Shown here: piece after piece, positions 44,121 through 56,036 of the stretch
Layout of the letters: each line of letters starts with the position of its first letter
How positions within the stretch are numbered: the stretch's first letter is position 1
Origin: Desulfomicrobium baculatum DSM 4028
GTDB taxonomy: Bacteria > Desulfobacterota > Desulfovibrionia > Desulfovibrionales > Desulfomicrobiaceae
Reading direction: 5' to 3'
NCBI RefSeq assembly: GCF_000023225.1
Contig: NC_013173.1
Coordinates: 3,226,501 to 3,290,500, forward strand
DNA: 64,000 nt
Program-made: the position numbers and the translations under genes
Notes under the pieces: model-generated
Told to the model about the DNA's origin: nothing
What the model saw: the letters and a program-made list of their open reading frames with translations, nothing else
Databases searched by the model: none

Positions 44121-44912
44121 CTAATCCGCAAGTTCCTTGCTGCGTCTGGCGGCGGCCAGAACAGCCTGGCCAAGCGCGAATTTGAAGCGGTGCTCGTCCA
44201 GGGCATTGAGTCCCGCGATGGTCGTCCCCCCGGGGGAGGTGACCATTTCTTTTAAAAGCGTCGGGTGAACGCCCTCGGCCTCGGCCATGAGCGCCGACCC
44301 GGAGACCAGCCCCGCGACCATGCTGGTGGCCTGGGCCCGGGTCAGCCCCAGGGTCACGCCCGCGTCGATCAGCCCTTCCATGAAGGCATAGACATAGGCG
44401 GGCCCGGAACCGATGAGGCCCGTGTAGGCGTCGAAGAGCTTTTCCGGCAGCACATGGGCCTGACCGATGGAGGAAAAAACATCCAGCAGGGTCTGCCTGC
44501 GACCCTCATCCAGCAGCGCGTGGTCGAAGCACAAGGCATAAACGCCCTTGCCGACCATGGCCGGAGTGTTGGGCATGACGCGCACCACGGGGCATTCTTT
44601 CCCGGACCATTCGACCAGCTGGTCCAGGGTGACGCCGGCGGCGATGGAGACAAGGCAGGTTTCGGGTCCAAGGGCCGAGGCCAGACCGGTCAGCACCGGG
44701 CGCATGACCTGCGGCTTGACAGCCAGCAGGACATAATCCGAATTTTTGACCAACTCCTGGACAGTGGCATGGATGGTCATGATGTCCGCATTCTTGCGGC
44801 ACATGCCCTCGCTGGGATCGAATCCGTGCAGGGCGAACGCGCCGCCCGAGGCCAGCCCGCGAGCGATGGCTCCGCCCATGTTCCCAAGACCGATGAACCC
44901 GAATCTTTTCAT
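44121..44912 (-). CDS. proC: Pyrroline-5-carboxylate reductase
   Basis: A 263-residue NAD(P)H-dependent enzyme, the last step of proline synthesis. It has FGFIGLGNMGGAIARGLASGG, VLLAVKPQVMRPVL, VVRVMPNTPAMVGKGVYAL, TGLIGSGPAYVYAFMEGLIDAGVTLGLTRAQA and MVTSPGGTTIAGLNALDE, all ProC signatures. The start overlaps the ndk stop by one base (TAATG), and a strong terminator follows. Confidence 0.96.
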   Translation of the reverse strand: MKRFGFIGLGNMGGAIARGLASGGAFALHGFDPSEGMCRKNADIMTIHATVQELVKNSDYVLLAVKPQVMRPVLTGLASALGPETCLVSIAAGVTLDQLVEWSGKECPVVRVMPNTPAMVGKGVYALCFDHALLDEGRRQTLLDVFSSIGQAHVLPEKLFDAYTGLIGSGPAYVYAFMEGLIDAGVTLGLTRAQATSMVAGLVSGSALMAEAEGVHPTLLKEMVTSPGGTTIAGLNALDEHRFKFALGQAVLAAARRSKELAD

Positions 44913-45328
44913 TATCCTACCAACTCCAGTGCGTTGAAGAAGTATGCGATTTCGACCGCCGCGGTATCCTGACCGTCGGAACCGTGGCAGGAGTTCTTTT
45001 CGATGTCCAGCGCGTATTTCTTGCGGATGGTGCCTTCGGCGGCGTTGTCCTTGTTGGTCGCGCCCATCAGGTCGCGGTATTTCTGCACTGCGTTGTCGCC
45101 TTCCAGGCACATGACCACGCAGGGGCCGGAGCACATGTATTCGACAAGACTGCCGAAAAAGGGCCGCGCGCTGTGTACGGCATAGAAGCCTTCGGCCTGG
45201 GCCTTGGTCAACTGGATCATTTTCATGCCTTTGATGCGCAGTCCCGCGCTCTGGATCATGGCCATAATCTCGCCCTGCAGGTTGCGGGCGACGGCGTCGG
45301 GTTTGATGATGGAGAAAGTGCGTTCCAT
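44912..45328 (-). CDS. ndk: Nucleoside diphosphate kinase
   Basis: A 138-residue kinase that equalises nucleoside di- and triphosphates. It has [40 protein letters not shown] and [18 protein letters not shown]. The catalytic His is in [20 protein letters not shown]. The ATG at 45328 has AGGAGT six bases upstream. It leads the ndk-proC operon and diverges from the GAF-gap unit. Confidence 0.97.
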   Translation of the reverse strand: MERTFSIIKPDAVARNLQGEIMAMIQSAGLRIKGMKMIQLTKAQAEGFYAVHSARPFFGSLVEYMCSGPCVVMCLEGDNAVQKYRDLMGATNKDNAAEGTIRKKYALDIEKNSCHGSDGQDTAAVEIAYFFNALELVG

Positions 45329-45406
45329 AAATACTCCTGTAAAAGATTTTGGGGCCTCGTATCCTCTGCATGTGGAAAACTCAATACTTCCGCAGAAAAT
45401 GCCAGT

Positions 45407-45435
45407 TTGTTTGATTATTCAATTCATAATATTAT
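45407..45435 (+). promoter_or_regulatory. Candidate promoter for the GAF-gap genes
   Basis: TTGTTT (45407-45412) and TATTAT (45430-45435) are separated by 17 bases in an AT-rich stretch, about 80 bases before the GAF gene. ACTTCCG and CGGAAGT half-sites flank the region and could be an operator. Function is inferred from pattern only. Confidence 0.45.
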
Positions 45436-45516
45436 TTCGGAAGTGAAAATGTATTGTTCTCTTGCGCCGTTGTCATGTATGCCTTTCGCGAAGTCTAGAC
45501 AGAAAAGGAGGAAATC

Positions 45517-46077
45517 ATGAGCAAAAAGCGCCTCTATGAAATTATTTACGAAGTCAGCCGGACTGTGAACTCGAGCCTTGACCCGAGCGAGGTTTTAAGC
45601 CGCATCGCGGAGCAGGTGACCCGGGCCATGGGCGTCAAGGGATGCTTCATCCGGCTCCTGGATCGCAGCGGCAAGATCCTGAAACCGGCGGCCTATTTTG
45701 GTCTCAGCGAACGCTACGCCAAAAAGGGCGTGGTCGAGGTGGCCAAGAGCGGACTGGACCGCGAAGCGTTTACCGGCAAGGTGGTCCAGATTGCCGATGC
45801 GGGCTCCGACCCGCGCTTTCAGTACGGCGGCGAAGCGACCAAGGAAGGGCTGGCGTCCGTGCTGGTAGCCCCCCTGTTTGTGGAAGGCAGCCGTCCCATC
45901 GGGGTGCTCCGGGTCTACACGGGAGAGCGCCGCGAGTTTGATGAAGAAGAGATCGGCTTTCTGCAGGCCATCGCCAACATTTCGGCCATCGCCATCGAAA
46001 ACGCGCGCATGCACCAGACCTTGAAGCGCCAGATGGAACTCATAAACGCTTACGACTACCAGGTTTTTGAAGACTAG
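45517..46077 (+). CDS. GAF-domain protein
   Basis: A 186-residue protein that is almost only a GAF domain (about 18-165). It has [87 protein letters not shown] and a short tail. There is no output domain, so it probably senses a small ligand and acts on a partner. AAAAGGAGGAAATC precedes the ATG, a near-ideal ribosome site. It ends 10 bases before gap and is likely cotranscribed with it. Confidence 0.85.
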   Translation: MSKKRLYEIIYEVSRTVNSSLDPSEVLSRIAEQVTRAMGVKGCFIRLLDRSGKILKPAAYFGLSERYAKKGVVEVAKSGLDREAFTGKVVQIADAGSDPRFQYGGEATKEGLASVLVAPLFVEGSRPIGVLRVYTGERREFDEEEIGFLQAIANISAIAIENARMHQTLKRQMELINAYDYQVFED

Positions 46078-46087
46078 GGAGCATCTT

Positions 46088-47107
46088 ATGGAAAAAACAC
46101 GAATTGGAATAAACGGCTTCGGACGCATAGGCAGGCAGGTGCTCAAGACCATCTGGCAACGTCACCGCGACACCCTGGAAGTCGTGGCCATCAACGATCT
46201 TTTCGATACGCAGACCAACGCCCATCTGCTCCGACACGATACGTCCTACGGACATTTTGCGCCCACTGTGGAGGCCGACGCCGACACCATCCGGGTGGGC
46301 GGTGAATGGGAAGTGAGAAGTTTCGCCCAGCGCGACCCGAGGCTCATCCCCTGGAAGTCGTGCGGGGTGGACATCGTCATCGAATCCACGGGCATCTTCC
46401 GCACCGGCCCGACAGCCGGCCAACACCTGGAAAGCGGCGCCAAGAAGGTCATCATCACCGCGCCCTCCAAGGACGAGGACCTGACCGTGGTCATCGGCGT
46501 GAACGAGGACAAGTACGACCCTGCCATCCATCACATCGTCTCCAACGCTTCCTGCACCACCAACTGCCTGGCTCCGGCGGTCAAGATCATGCACGCCAAA
46601 TTCGGCGTGGCCAAAGGCGTGCTGACCACGGTTCACGCCTACACCAACGACCAGCGCATCCTCGATCTCCCGCACAAGGATCTGCGCCGGGCCAGGGCCG
46701 CAGCGTGCAACATGATCCCCACGTCCACGGGCGCGGCCAAGGCCGTGGCCAAGGTCATCCCCGAGATGGCCGGACGCTTTGACGGCTATTCGGTGCGCGT
46801 ACCCGTGCCTGCGGTGTCCCTGGTGGATTTCGTGGCCGTGCTCGAACGCGACACGACCGCCGAGGAGCTCAAGGCAGCCTTCAAGGAAGCCGCCGCCGGC
46901 GAACTCAAGGGGATACTGGGCTACTCCGAAGAAGCCCTGGTCTCCTCCGACTTCATCGCGGACCCGCATTCGGGCGTGGTGGATGCTGATTTCACCACGG
47001 TCCAGGCCGGAAACCTGGCCAAGGTGCTGATCTGGTACGACAACGAATGGGGGTATTCCTGCCGCGTGGCCGACCTGGCCCATCTCATGGCGCAAAAGGG
47101 TCTTTGA
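46088..47107 (+). CDS. gap: Type I glyceraldehyde-3-phosphate dehydrogenase
   Basis: A 339-residue NAD-dependent glycolytic enzyme. It has [17 protein letters not shown], the active-site Cys in [59 protein letters not shown] and [16 protein letters not shown]. The start MEKTRIGI has AGGGAG upstream; a start seven codons earlier is less likely. A terminator follows at 47138. Confidence 0.97.
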   Translation: MEKTRIGINGFGRIGRQVLKTIWQRHRDTLEVVAINDLFDTQTNAHLLRHDTSYGHFAPTVEADADTIRVGGEWEVRSFAQRDPRLIPWKSCGVDIVIESTGIFRTGPTAGQHLESGAKKVIITAPSKDEDLTVVIGVNEDKYDPAIHHIVSNASCTTNCLAPAVKIMHAKFGVAKGVLTTVHAYTNDQRILDLPHKDLRRARAAACNMIPTSTGAAKAVAKVIPEMAGRFDGYSVRVPVPAVSLVDFVAVLERDTTAEELKAAFKEAAAGELKGILGYSEEALVSSDFIADPHSGVVDADFTTVQAGNLAKVLIWYDNEWGYSCRVADLAHLMAQKGL

Positions 47108-47137
47108 TCCGCCCCGAGCCTCTTCATCCGAACTGAA

Positions 47138-47169
47138 GCCTCTGCCGGCATGCACGGCAGGGGCTTTTT
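47138..47169 (+). terminator. Terminator of gap
   Basis: GCCTCTGCCG (47138-47147) pairs with CGGCAGGGGC (47155-47164) with one G-T wobble, followed by TTTTTC. Confidence 0.92.
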
Positions 47170-47349
47170 CGTGCGCCGCCCACCACGCCCGTTCCTGCCC
47201 CCGGATACTCCCGGCAGATCCGCCGTCTTTGGCCCCGCAGGCATCGCCGTCTAAAAAAAATGCCCCCCAGCCCTTTACAAGCAATTTTTAGGCGTTAATT
47301 TGTGCCCGATTTTTACATAATTATTTCAATTACCGCAGAGGAGACCACA

Positions 47350-49257
<1,908 letters not shown>

Positions 49258-49315
49258 GTATCGACCACGGCAAGCATTGGCTTGACACGGCAATTTGCCG
49301 GTCCCTATACTCCAC

Positions 49316-49349
49316 GCCTGGCCCTTGACGGGGCCAGGCTTTTTTTTAT
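49316..49349 (+). terminator. Terminator of dnaK
   Basis: GCCTGGCCC pairs with GGGCCAGGC (49331-49339) around a 6-base loop and is followed by a run of T. Confidence 0.93.
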
Positions 49350-49394
49350 TCAACCGGGACACTCCCTTCAGACCGTTGTCAGGCTCCATACCTT

Positions 49395-51329
49395 ATGAAA
49401 ATCGGACCTCTTTACTCCTGCATCCTCGTGTTGGCCCTGATTCTCGGCGCCTCCTCCTGCGCCAAAAAAATCGTGTATTCCACTCCAGGCGCAAAACCCG
49501 CCTCCGCCCTGCCCGGGCACAAGGCGGCGGACCCGCAAAAAGCGCTCCAGCGCTACACCAAGTATCTGGAGACAACCGGAGTGGGCGATCCCGGCCGCAG
49601 CGATGCCTGGCGTAATACCGTCGACAGCGCGGTACAGCTCGGGGAATTCGAGCTGGCGGAAAAGAACCTGCAGGCCTGGCAGGCCGAAAACAAAACCGCC
49701 ACGTCCTCCTGGGACTGGAACCAGGCCAACGCCCAGCTTCTCCTGGCCCGCAAGGGCAAGGACGCCTACGTCAGCTACCTGCTCGACCTTGCCGGTCGCA
49801 CCGACCTTGATTGGACCACGCGCGATGCGGCCGGAATGGAGCTCGTCGATCATTTCTGGGCCATCCCCGAATACGGGCTGGCCTTCGAGACCATGGGTTT
49901 CCTCTACAAGGCCACCCCCGACGACGCGACCCGGGGCGCGCTGGAAACAGAAGCCCTGCGCCGGGCCGAATCCCTGCAGGCCGACGAGCTGCGCACCGTC
50001 CTGGACAGCGCCCTGGGCGCCGATCCGGGCGCCTATCCCTGGTCCATGGTGGTCTGGGCGCGGAGCATGAAGCTTCTGACCCAGGACAAGGACAACTGGA
50101 CGTCTGTCTGGCCCAGCCTCTCCACCATCGTGCGCAGCGGAGGGCTCGCCAACAAGGATTTCTTTGCCGGCCACTTGCGCGCCCTGGAACAGCAGATGGG
50201 CGTGGTCAAGCAGAACCTGGTCCTGCTCCTGCCACTTTCCGGCCCGTACGCGCAGGTGGGCTGGAAGATCGCCAAGGGCGCCGACACCGCCTGGCGGGAG
50301 AGCCGGGCCCAGACCGAGGCGCCGGCGATAAAGCTCATCAACACCGAGTCCCCGACCTTTCTGGAAGAATTGCGCGCCGTGAGCGGCGTGCCCATCATCG
50401 GCGGTCCGCTGCGCAAGGAAATATGGAGCCAGATCCGACTGGCGGGCCTGCACCGCACATCCAGATTCCTGACCTTCATGCCCAGCGTCGAAGACGAGGG
50501 CGTGGAGGCATGGCGCTTCTTCAGCACCCCCGCGGATCAGGTCCGGGCCGTCATTCGGGGCTGCGAACGCCTGGGGGTCACGTCGTACGCGATCCTGCAC
50601 CCCCAGGACCGATTCGGCACGGCCATGGCCGACATCTTTCAGGAACAGGCCAGAATTCTGGGCGCGCGCGTCTCCACGGTCCGGGGCTACGACATCGAAA
50701 ATCCGCCAACCTGGGGCAAAGCCGTGGCGGCCCTCTTGGGAGCCAGCGGAGCCAAGGACACCCTGAACCCAGACCCTCCCTTTCAGGCGGTTTTCCTGCC
50801 CGATTCCCTCTTCCGGGTGCAGCAGCTGGCCCCGCTTTTCCATTATTATGAAGAGACGCGGCTCCTTTTTCTCGGGCCGCAGCTCTGGGGACAGAGCCTG
50901 TCCGAGGCCAATCTGGAAACGCAATACTTTGACCTGACGTTCTTTCCCGGAGCCTGGGGAGCCGACATCTCCACCCAGAGCGCGCAGAGCCTGAAGCGCG
51001 GCATGCAGGAAGGCGACGGGGAAGAAGCGGACATGTGGGCGGCGCTTGGCTACGATTTCGTGCGTTTCACCGCTCTTCTCGGAGGCGGCCAAAGTTCGGC
51101 CGAGGCCTTCAACCAGGCCCTGGCCGAAGCCGCCAGCCGCATGCCCTGGTCTTTGGCCCCCATGCACTGGGACGGGGGCCAAGCCTCGCAGGATCTGTTC
51201 CTGTTCCAGCCGGAACGCTCGGGCATGATCCAGGCGGACCTGGAAAAAATCCGCAAGGCCCGGGAACAAAGGCAGATTCGTCGCGACGAGCGCCGAATCC
51301 AACTTCAAAACAAGAAGAAGCAAGGATGA
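49395..51329 (+). CDS. LpoA/LppC-like lipoprotein with periplasmic-binding-protein fold
   Basis: A 644-residue lipoprotein with lipobox GASSC (Cys22). A helical repeat-like N-terminal half (LGEFELAEKNLQAWQAE and similar) precedes a type 1 periplasmic binding domain. That domain starts VLLLPLSGPYAQVGWKIAKGAD and includes YAILHPQDRFGTAMADIFQEQARILGA, as in the LppC/LpoA family. LpoA activates penicillin-binding protein 1A in enterobacteria; the role here is inferred from this two-part design. The stop overlaps the gatC start as ATGA. The C-terminus is a basic charged helix. Confidence 0.85.
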   Translation: MKIGPLYSCILVLALILGASSCAKKIVYSTPGAKPASALPGHKAADPQKALQRYTKYLETTGVGDPGRSDAWRNTVDSAVQLGEFELAEKNLQAWQAENKTATSSWDWNQANAQLLLARKGKDAYVSYLLDLAGRTDLDWTTRDAAGMELVDHFWAIPEYGLAFETMGFLYKATPDDATRGALETEALRRAESLQADELRTVLDSALGADPGAYPWSMVVWARSMKLLTQDKDNWTSVWPSLSTIVRSGGLANKDFFAGHLRALEQQMGVVKQNLVLLLPLSGPYAQVGWKIAKGADTAWRESRAQTEAPAIKLINTESPTFLEELRAVSGVPIIGGPLRKEIWSQIRLAGLHRTSRFLTFMPSVEDEGVEAWRFFSTPADQVRAVIRGCERLGVTSYAILHPQDRFGTAMADIFQEQARILGARVSTVRGYDIENPPTWGKAVAALLGASGAKDTLNPDPPFQAVFLPDSLFRVQQLAPLFHYYEETRLLFLGPQLWGQSLSEANLETQYFDLTFFPGAWGADISTQSAQSLKRGMQEGDGEEADMWAALGYDFVRFTALLGGGQSSAEAFNQALAEAASRMPWSLAPMHWDGGQASQDLFLFQPERSGMIQADLEKIRKAREQRQIRRDERRIQLQNKKKQG

Positions 51330-51616
51330 GCATGAAAATAAGCCCTGAAAAAGCACTGGCCATCGCCACCCTCGCACGGCTCGAGGTCAGCCCGGAGCTG
51401 GCCGCCAGCCTGGGCGCGCAGATGGACGACATTCTTGGCTACATGGACAAGCTGAACGAGCTGGACACCGCGAGCGTCGAGCCCATGTACACCACCGTCG
51501 AACAGCCCGGATTCTTGCGCGAGGACGAAGTCGCCAAGGAATTCGGGCGCGCGCAGATCCTGCTCAACGCACCGGAAAGCGACGGCGAATACTTCATCGT
51601 GCCCCGCATCGTCTGA
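51326..51616 (+). CDS. gatC: Asp/Glu-tRNA amidotransferase subunit C
   Basis: A 96-residue GatC, which stabilises the GatA-GatB amidotransferase. It has [40 protein letters not shown] and [11 protein letters not shown], and ends YFIVPRIV, all family features. It starts inside the stop of the LpoA-like gene; a second ATG at 51332 (MKIS) is also possible. gatA follows after 41 bases. Confidence 0.95.
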   Translation: MSMKISPEKALAIATLARLEVSPELAASLGAQMDDILGYMDKLNELDTASVEPMYTTVEQPGFLREDEVAKEFGRAQILLNAPESDGEYFIVPRIV

Positions 51617-51657
51617 TCCCGGGCGCACATCAGAACCGCTCCAAAAGGAAGTTTTTC

Positions 51658-53124
51658 ATGTCACAGCTGTTCCATCATTCCCTGACCCAGATTCGCGACC
51701 TCCTGCGTGCAGGCGAAATCACCGCCCGGGAAGCCACGGCCTCCTGCCTGGACCGCATCGCAGCCACCGAACCCAGGCTGGACGCCCTCCTGCATGTGGC
51801 CGGAGAAGAGGCCCTGGCCCAGGCCAAATCAATGGATGCGCACGGGCCGGACGCAAAGAAGCCCCTGTGGGGCGTCCCCGTCATCATCAAGGACGTGCTG
51901 GCCACGGTCGGCATGCCCACCACCTGCGGCTCCAAAATCCTGGAGAACTTCGTCCCGGTCTATGACGCCGACTGCGTGACCAGACTTAAAGAAGCCGGGG
52001 CCATCATCCTGGCCAAGGCCAACATGGACGAATTCGCCATGGGCTCGTCCACGGAAAATTCCGCCTTCAAGGTCACCAAAAACCCTTGGGACGTGACGCG
52101 AGTACCGGGCGGGTCCAGCGGCGGCTCGGCGGCCAGCGTGGCGGCCGGTCAGTGCTTCGCCTCCATCGGCACGGACACGGGCGGCTCCATCCGTCAGCCG
52201 GCCAGCTTCTGCGGCATCGTAGGCGTAAAGCCCAGCTACGGCCGAGTCTCGCGCCGGGGGCTCATCGCGTATGGTTCCTCCCTGGACCAGGCCGGGCCCA
52301 TGACCCGCACCGTGGCCGATGCGGCGGAAATTTTGCAGGTCATCGCCGGGCACGACCCCAAGGACTCCACCAGCGTCGACACGCCCGTGCCCGATTATCT
52401 GAAAGCCCTGAACCGGGGCGGTTCCCTGAAGGGCCTGCGCCTCGGGATGCCTGAACAGTACTGGGGCGAAGGCCTTTCGACCGAAGTGGACGCGGCCTGC
52501 CGCAGCGCCGTCGAACTGGCCGTTTCCCTGGGCGCCCAAATCGTGCCCGTGTCCCTGCCGCATACCGAATACGCCATCGCCACCTACTACATCCTGGCCA
52601 TGGCCGAAGCCAGCTCCAACCTGGCCCGCTTCGACGGGGTGCGCTACGGCCGCCGCAGCAGCCAGACCCAGGACCTTGCGACCATGTACACCCGCTCCCG
52701 CTCCGAAGGGTTCGGGGAAGAGGTCATGCGCCGCATCATGCTCGGCACCTATGTGCTTTCGGCCGGATACTACGACGCCTACTACAGGAAGGCGGCGCAG
52801 GTCCGACGACTGATCCGCCAGGATTTCCTGAACGCCCTGGACAAGTGCGACCTGATCTGCGGCCCGGCCTGCCCGACCACGGCTTTTGCCATCGGAGAGA
52901 ACACGGCCGACCCGCTGCAGATGTACCTGACGGACATCTTCACCATCTCCCTGAATTTGAGCGGACTGCCCGGCCTTTCCCTGCCCGTCGGGCTCGGCAA
53001 AGACACCGGCATGCCGGTCGGCCTGCAGCTCTTCGCCGGGAACATGGACGAAGCGAGCCTTTTGTCCGCGGCCCAGACTCTGGAAACGCATCTGCCAAAG
53101 TTGCCCGAACCGCCACTTGCGTAA
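51658..53124 (+). CDS. gatA: Asp/Glu-tRNA amidotransferase subunit A
   Basis: A 488-residue amidase that supplies ammonia from glutamine to convert Glu-tRNA(Gln) and/or Asp-tRNA(Asn). The Ser-Ser-Lys triad is visible: PVIIKDVLA (Lys), [18 protein letters not shown] (Ser) and [15 protein letters not shown] (Ser). The N-terminal [19 protein letters not shown] is typical of GatA. AGGAAG precedes the ATG. A terminator follows immediately, and gatB is not in the window. Confidence 0.97.
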   Translation: MSQLFHHSLTQIRDLLRAGEITAREATASCLDRIAATEPRLDALLHVAGEEALAQAKSMDAHGPDAKKPLWGVPVIIKDVLATVGMPTTCGSKILENFVPVYDADCVTRLKEAGAIILAKANMDEFAMGSSTENSAFKVTKNPWDVTRVPGGSSGGSAASVAAGQCFASIGTDTGGSIRQPASFCGIVGVKPSYGRVSRRGLIAYGSSLDQAGPMTRTVADAAEILQVIAGHDPKDSTSVDTPVPDYLKALNRGGSLKGLRLGMPEQYWGEGLSTEVDAACRSAVELAVSLGAQIVPVSLPHTEYAIATYYILAMAEASSNLARFDGVRYGRRSSQTQDLATMYTRSRSEGFGEEVMRRIMLGTYVLSAGYYDAYYRKAAQVRRLIRQDFLNALDKCDLICGPACPTTAFAIGENTADPLQMYLTDIFTISLNLSGLPGLSLPVGLGKDTGMPVGLQLFAGNMDEASLLSAAQTLETHLPKLPEPPLA

Positions 53125-53128
53125 CCCG

Positions 53129-53151
53129 GGCCGGATCTTCCGGCCTTTTTT
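53129..53151 (+). terminator. Terminator of gatCA, abutting the mnmA start
   Basis: GGCCGGA and TCCGGCC form a perfect 7-bp stem with a 3-base loop, followed by six T (53146-53151). The mnmA ATG begins only three bases later. Confidence 0.92.
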
Positions 53152-53153
53152 AC

Positions 53154-54197
53154 ATGCATAAAACTGCGATCGCACTGAGCGGAGGGGCCGATTCCCTCAT
53201 GAGCCTGCTTCTGCTCCGGGAAACCGGGGCCGAGGTCATGGCCGTACACGCCCGTTTTCTGGGCGCCGACGACGAGGCCCTGCACGAACGCCTGCACGGC
53301 CTTTGCGCGAAACTTCGTGTGCCCTTCCATCTGGTGGACCTGCGGCGCGAATTCGAGGAACTGGTCATTGCCCCCTTTGTGCGCGCCTATCAGTCCGGAC
53401 TGACCCCCAATCCGTGCGCGACCTGCAATCCAGCCATAAAATTCGGCCTGCTGCTGGACAGGGTCCGGGAGCTCGGGGCGGACCGGCTGGCCACGGGCCA
53501 TTATGCCCGCCTCGCGCGTACTCCGCACGGTGCCGCCCTGTACAGAGGGCTCGATGCGGACAAGGATCAGAGTTATTTTTTGTCCAGAGTTCCCCGGGAA
53601 AGGTTTGAGCAGGTCATTTTCCCCCTGGCCGACTGGACCAAGAGCGCCGTTCGCCAGGCCCTGGCCGAACGCGGGCTCACGCCTCCCGCCGGGCGGGAAA
53701 GCCAGGAGGTTTGCTTCATCCCCTCCGATTACAGGGACTTTCTGCGGGAGCGCAACGTCCGCCTGGGCGGCCCCGGCCCGATCACGCTGGCCGACGGCAC
53801 GGTCCTGGGACGTCACGCGGGGCTGTGGAACCATACCCTGGGTCAACGCAAGGGCCTCGGCATCGCCTACAGTCAGCCCCTTTACGTCACGGGCAAGGAT
53901 TTCGTGCAGAACCGGCTCCTCGTCGGCCCCAAATCCGAGACCCTCTCGTCCGGCTGCCGCACGGGCATCCCCAACCTGCTCTGGCCGCCCGAACTCTGGC
54001 CCGGGGAGATCCTCGCGCAGACGATCTACCGCCAACGCCCCGAACCTGCGCGCGTGAGCGTGGACCAAACCGGCATGACCATCACCTTTCCCGAGCCACG
54101 GCCCATGCCCACCCCCGGGCAGGTGGCCGCGGTGTATTCCGCCGAGGGGCAGGTCCTGGCCGGCGCGGTCATCGAGGAGGCCAGCCATGCGGCGTGA
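53154..54197 (+). CDS. mnmA: tRNA-specific 2-thiouridylase MnmA
   Basis: A 347-residue enzyme that thiolates U34 of certain tRNAs. It has the pyrophosphatase loop SGGADS (9-14), NPCATCNPAIKFG with the nucleophile Cys91 (Cys88 extra), LATGHYARL, DKDQSYFLSRV and SQEVCFIPSD with the second catalytic Cys187. The C-terminal LWNHTLGQRKGLGI and TGKDFVQNRLLVG are family motifs. The ATG at 53154 directly follows the gatA terminator T run and has no ribosome site. No alternative start lies in frame before the P-loop. The end overlaps mtaB by 11 bases. Confidence 0.95.
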   Translation: MHKTAIALSGGADSLMSLLLLRETGAEVMAVHARFLGADDEALHERLHGLCAKLRVPFHLVDLRREFEELVIAPFVRAYQSGLTPNPCATCNPAIKFGLLLDRVRELGADRLATGHYARLARTPHGAALYRGLDADKDQSYFLSRVPRERFEQVIFPLADWTKSAVRQALAERGLTPPAGRESQEVCFIPSDYRDFLRERNVRLGGPGPITLADGTVLGRHAGLWNHTLGQRKGLGIAYSQPLYVTGKDFVQNRLLVGPKSETLSSGCRTGIPNLLWPPELWPGEILAQTIYRQRPEPARVSVDQTGMTITFPEPRPMPTPGQVAAVYSAEGQVLAGAVIEEASHAA

Positions 54198-55476
54198 ACC
54201 CGGCCAGCTCTTTTTCCTGACCACCCAGGGATGCAAGGTCAACCAGTACGAGTCCCAAGCCATCCGCGAAGCCCTTGTCGCGGACGGGCTGATGGAAACC
54301 CACGACCCGTCCCTGGCCGACATCGTGCTCATCAACAGCTGCGCCGTGACCGAACGCGCCGTGCTCGATCTGGCGAAACTGGTCCGCGGCTTCGCGGCGG
54401 CGGATCCCAAACCGTGGATCGTCGTGGCCGGCTGCGCCGTGGAGGCGGACCGGGAGCGCATCCTGGCCCTTTGCCTCGTGGACGAGGTCATCGCGCAAAA
54501 GGACAAGGCCGCGCTGGTCAGGATGGGCGAACCGTCAGCCCCCTTCCCGGCGCTGTCCATCTCCGGCTACCATCGGGCCAGAGGGGTCATAAAAGTCCAG
54601 GACGGCTGTTCCCACGGCTGCACCTACTGCATCATCCCCGCAACCCGCGGACGCTCCGTCAGCCGCCCTCCCGCAGAGGTCCTCGACGAAGCCGGACGCC
54701 TGCTTGAGGCTGGCATCCGTGAAATATCCCTGTGCGGCATCAACCTGCGCCACTACGGACGGGACCTGCCGGGGACCACTGATTTCTGGGATCTTTTGGC
54801 CGAGGTGGACCAGGCCCTGTCCCCCCGCTGGGCGGGGCGGGCCAGGCTGCGCCTGGGCTCCCTTGAACCGGGCGACCTGAACGCCAAGGCGCTCTCTACC
54901 CTGGCGCAAAGCCGCCTCATGACTCCGCATCTGCACATCTCCCTGCAAAGCGGCAGCCCGGAAGTGCTGCGGCGCATGGGCCGGGGACACTACGGGCTAG
55001 AGCAGATATTTGCCTTTCTGCACGACCTGCGCGATATCTGGCCGGTCTTCGGCCTGGGCGCGGACCTCATCGCGGGCTTTCCCGGCGAAACGCAAAGCCA
55101 TGCGGATGAAACCTTGGAAGTCGTCAAGCGCCTGCCCCTTTCCTACGCCCACGTCTTCCCCTATTCCGAGCGCCCGGGCACCCCGGCCGCGCTCTTCAAG
55201 GGCGCCGTGCCCGGTCACATCCGCCGGGAAAGGGCCAAGGCCCTGCGCCGGGAAGTGGCCCGCAAACGCGCTGATTTTCTGCATGAGCTGCTCAAGCTCC
55301 CCTTCATGGACGTGATCCTGGAGGAGGGCGGCACCGGCGTGAACGAGTTTTATGTCGAGTGCTCGATCAGCGGCGCGCCGCCGCAGGCCCGCGAGCTGCT
55401 GCGCGTCATCCCGACGGGATTGACCTCTTCGGGACTCAAAGCCGGACTTCCCGATGACCATGGGGAAAAGGCATGA
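54187..55476 (+). CDS. mtaB: tRNA t6A37 methylthiotransferase MtaB
   Basis: A 429-residue radical SAM methylthiotransferase. The N-terminal UPF0004 domain binds one [4Fe-4S] through Cys16 (TQGCKVNQYES), Cys52 (INSCAVTE) and Cys83 (AGCAVEA). The radical SAM site is Cys141, Cys145 and Cys148 (DGCSHGCTYC). LISLQSGS-type and ADLIAGFPGE motifs follow. The Q-G-C-K-V-N-Q-Y form of the first motif favours MtaB over MiaB or RimO. It overlaps mnmA at the start and the DUF4416 gene at the end, giving a tRNA-modification pair. Confidence 0.93.
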   Translation: MRREPGQLFFLTTQGCKVNQYESQAIREALVADGLMETHDPSLADIVLINSCAVTERAVLDLAKLVRGFAAADPKPWIVVAGCAVEADRERILALCLVDEVIAQKDKAALVRMGEPSAPFPALSISGYHRARGVIKVQDGCSHGCTYCIIPATRGRSVSRPPAEVLDEAGRLLEAGIREISLCGINLRHYGRDLPGTTDFWDLLAEVDQALSPRWAGRARLRLGSLEPGDLNAKALSTLAQSRLMTPHLHISLQSGSPEVLRRMGRGHYGLEQIFAFLHDLRDIWPVFGLGADLIAGFPGETQSHADETLEVVKRLPLSYAHVFPYSERPGTPAALFKGAVPGHIRRERAKALRREVARKRADFLHELLKLPFMDVILEEGGTGVNEFYVECSISGAPPQARELLRVIPTGLTSSGLKAGLPDDHGEKA

Positions 55477-56036
55477 GCATCCCGATACTTCCCTTGCCGG
55501 GACGCGCCTTTCTGTCCGTGCTGAGCGCCCGCCATGACGAATTCCGGCCAATGCTCCGGCCCCGCCTTGAAGAGATTCTGGGCCCCATCGACTACGAGTC
55601 GCAGCCCATCCCCTTCAACCGGACCAGCTATTACGACTCGGAACTGGGCACGCCCATCTCCCGGCACATCCTGTCCTTTGAACGCCCCCTGCCCCTTGAC
55701 GGCCTGGCCGAAGTCAAGCTGGCCACCAACCGGCTGGAAGCTGAATGGGCGTTGGACGGGCGCAGGCTTTTCAACCTCGACCCGGGCTACGTCACCCAGG
55801 AGCGCCTGGTCCTGGCCACGGGCAAGAATTTCACGCACCGGGTGTACCTGTCCCAGGGAATCTGGGCCGATCTGACCCTGATTTTTCAAGGTGGAGACTG
55901 GCTCGACCTGCCCTGGACCTTCCCGGACTACGCCGCACCCGCAGTCAAAACGCACCTGACCCGCATCCGGGAGATGTACAGGGACTCCCTCAAGCATTTA
56001 ACATCATTAGAGGATACACCATGCCCAAAAGTATGA
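55473..56036 (+). CDS. DUF4416 family protein
   Basis: A 187-residue conserved protein of unknown function. Features are YESQPIPFNRTSYYDSELG, LSFERPLPLDGLAEVKLATNRLE, FNLDPGYVTQERLVLATGKNFTHRVYLSQGIWADLTLIF and WTFPDYAAP, matching the DUF4416 family. No catalytic motif or membrane segment is clear. The start overlaps the mtaB stop as ATGA and its last 16 bases overlap yicC, so it belongs to the same operon. Confidence 0.87.
   Translation: MSIPILPLPGRAFLSVLSARHDEFRPMLRPRLEEILGPIDYESQPIPFNRTSYYDSELGTPISRHILSFERPLPLDGLAEVKLATNRLEAEWALDGRRLFNLDPGYVTQERLVLATGKNFTHRVYLSQGIWADLTLIFQGGDWLDLPWTFPDYAAPAVKTHLTRIREMYRDSLKHLTSLEDTPCPKV

Noticed and set aside
47170-47349. CIRCE element or sigma-32 promoter upstream of dnaK
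   Set aside because: No TTAGCACTC-N9-GAGTGCTAA or close variant, and no well spaced CTTGAA/CCCCAT pair could be seen.
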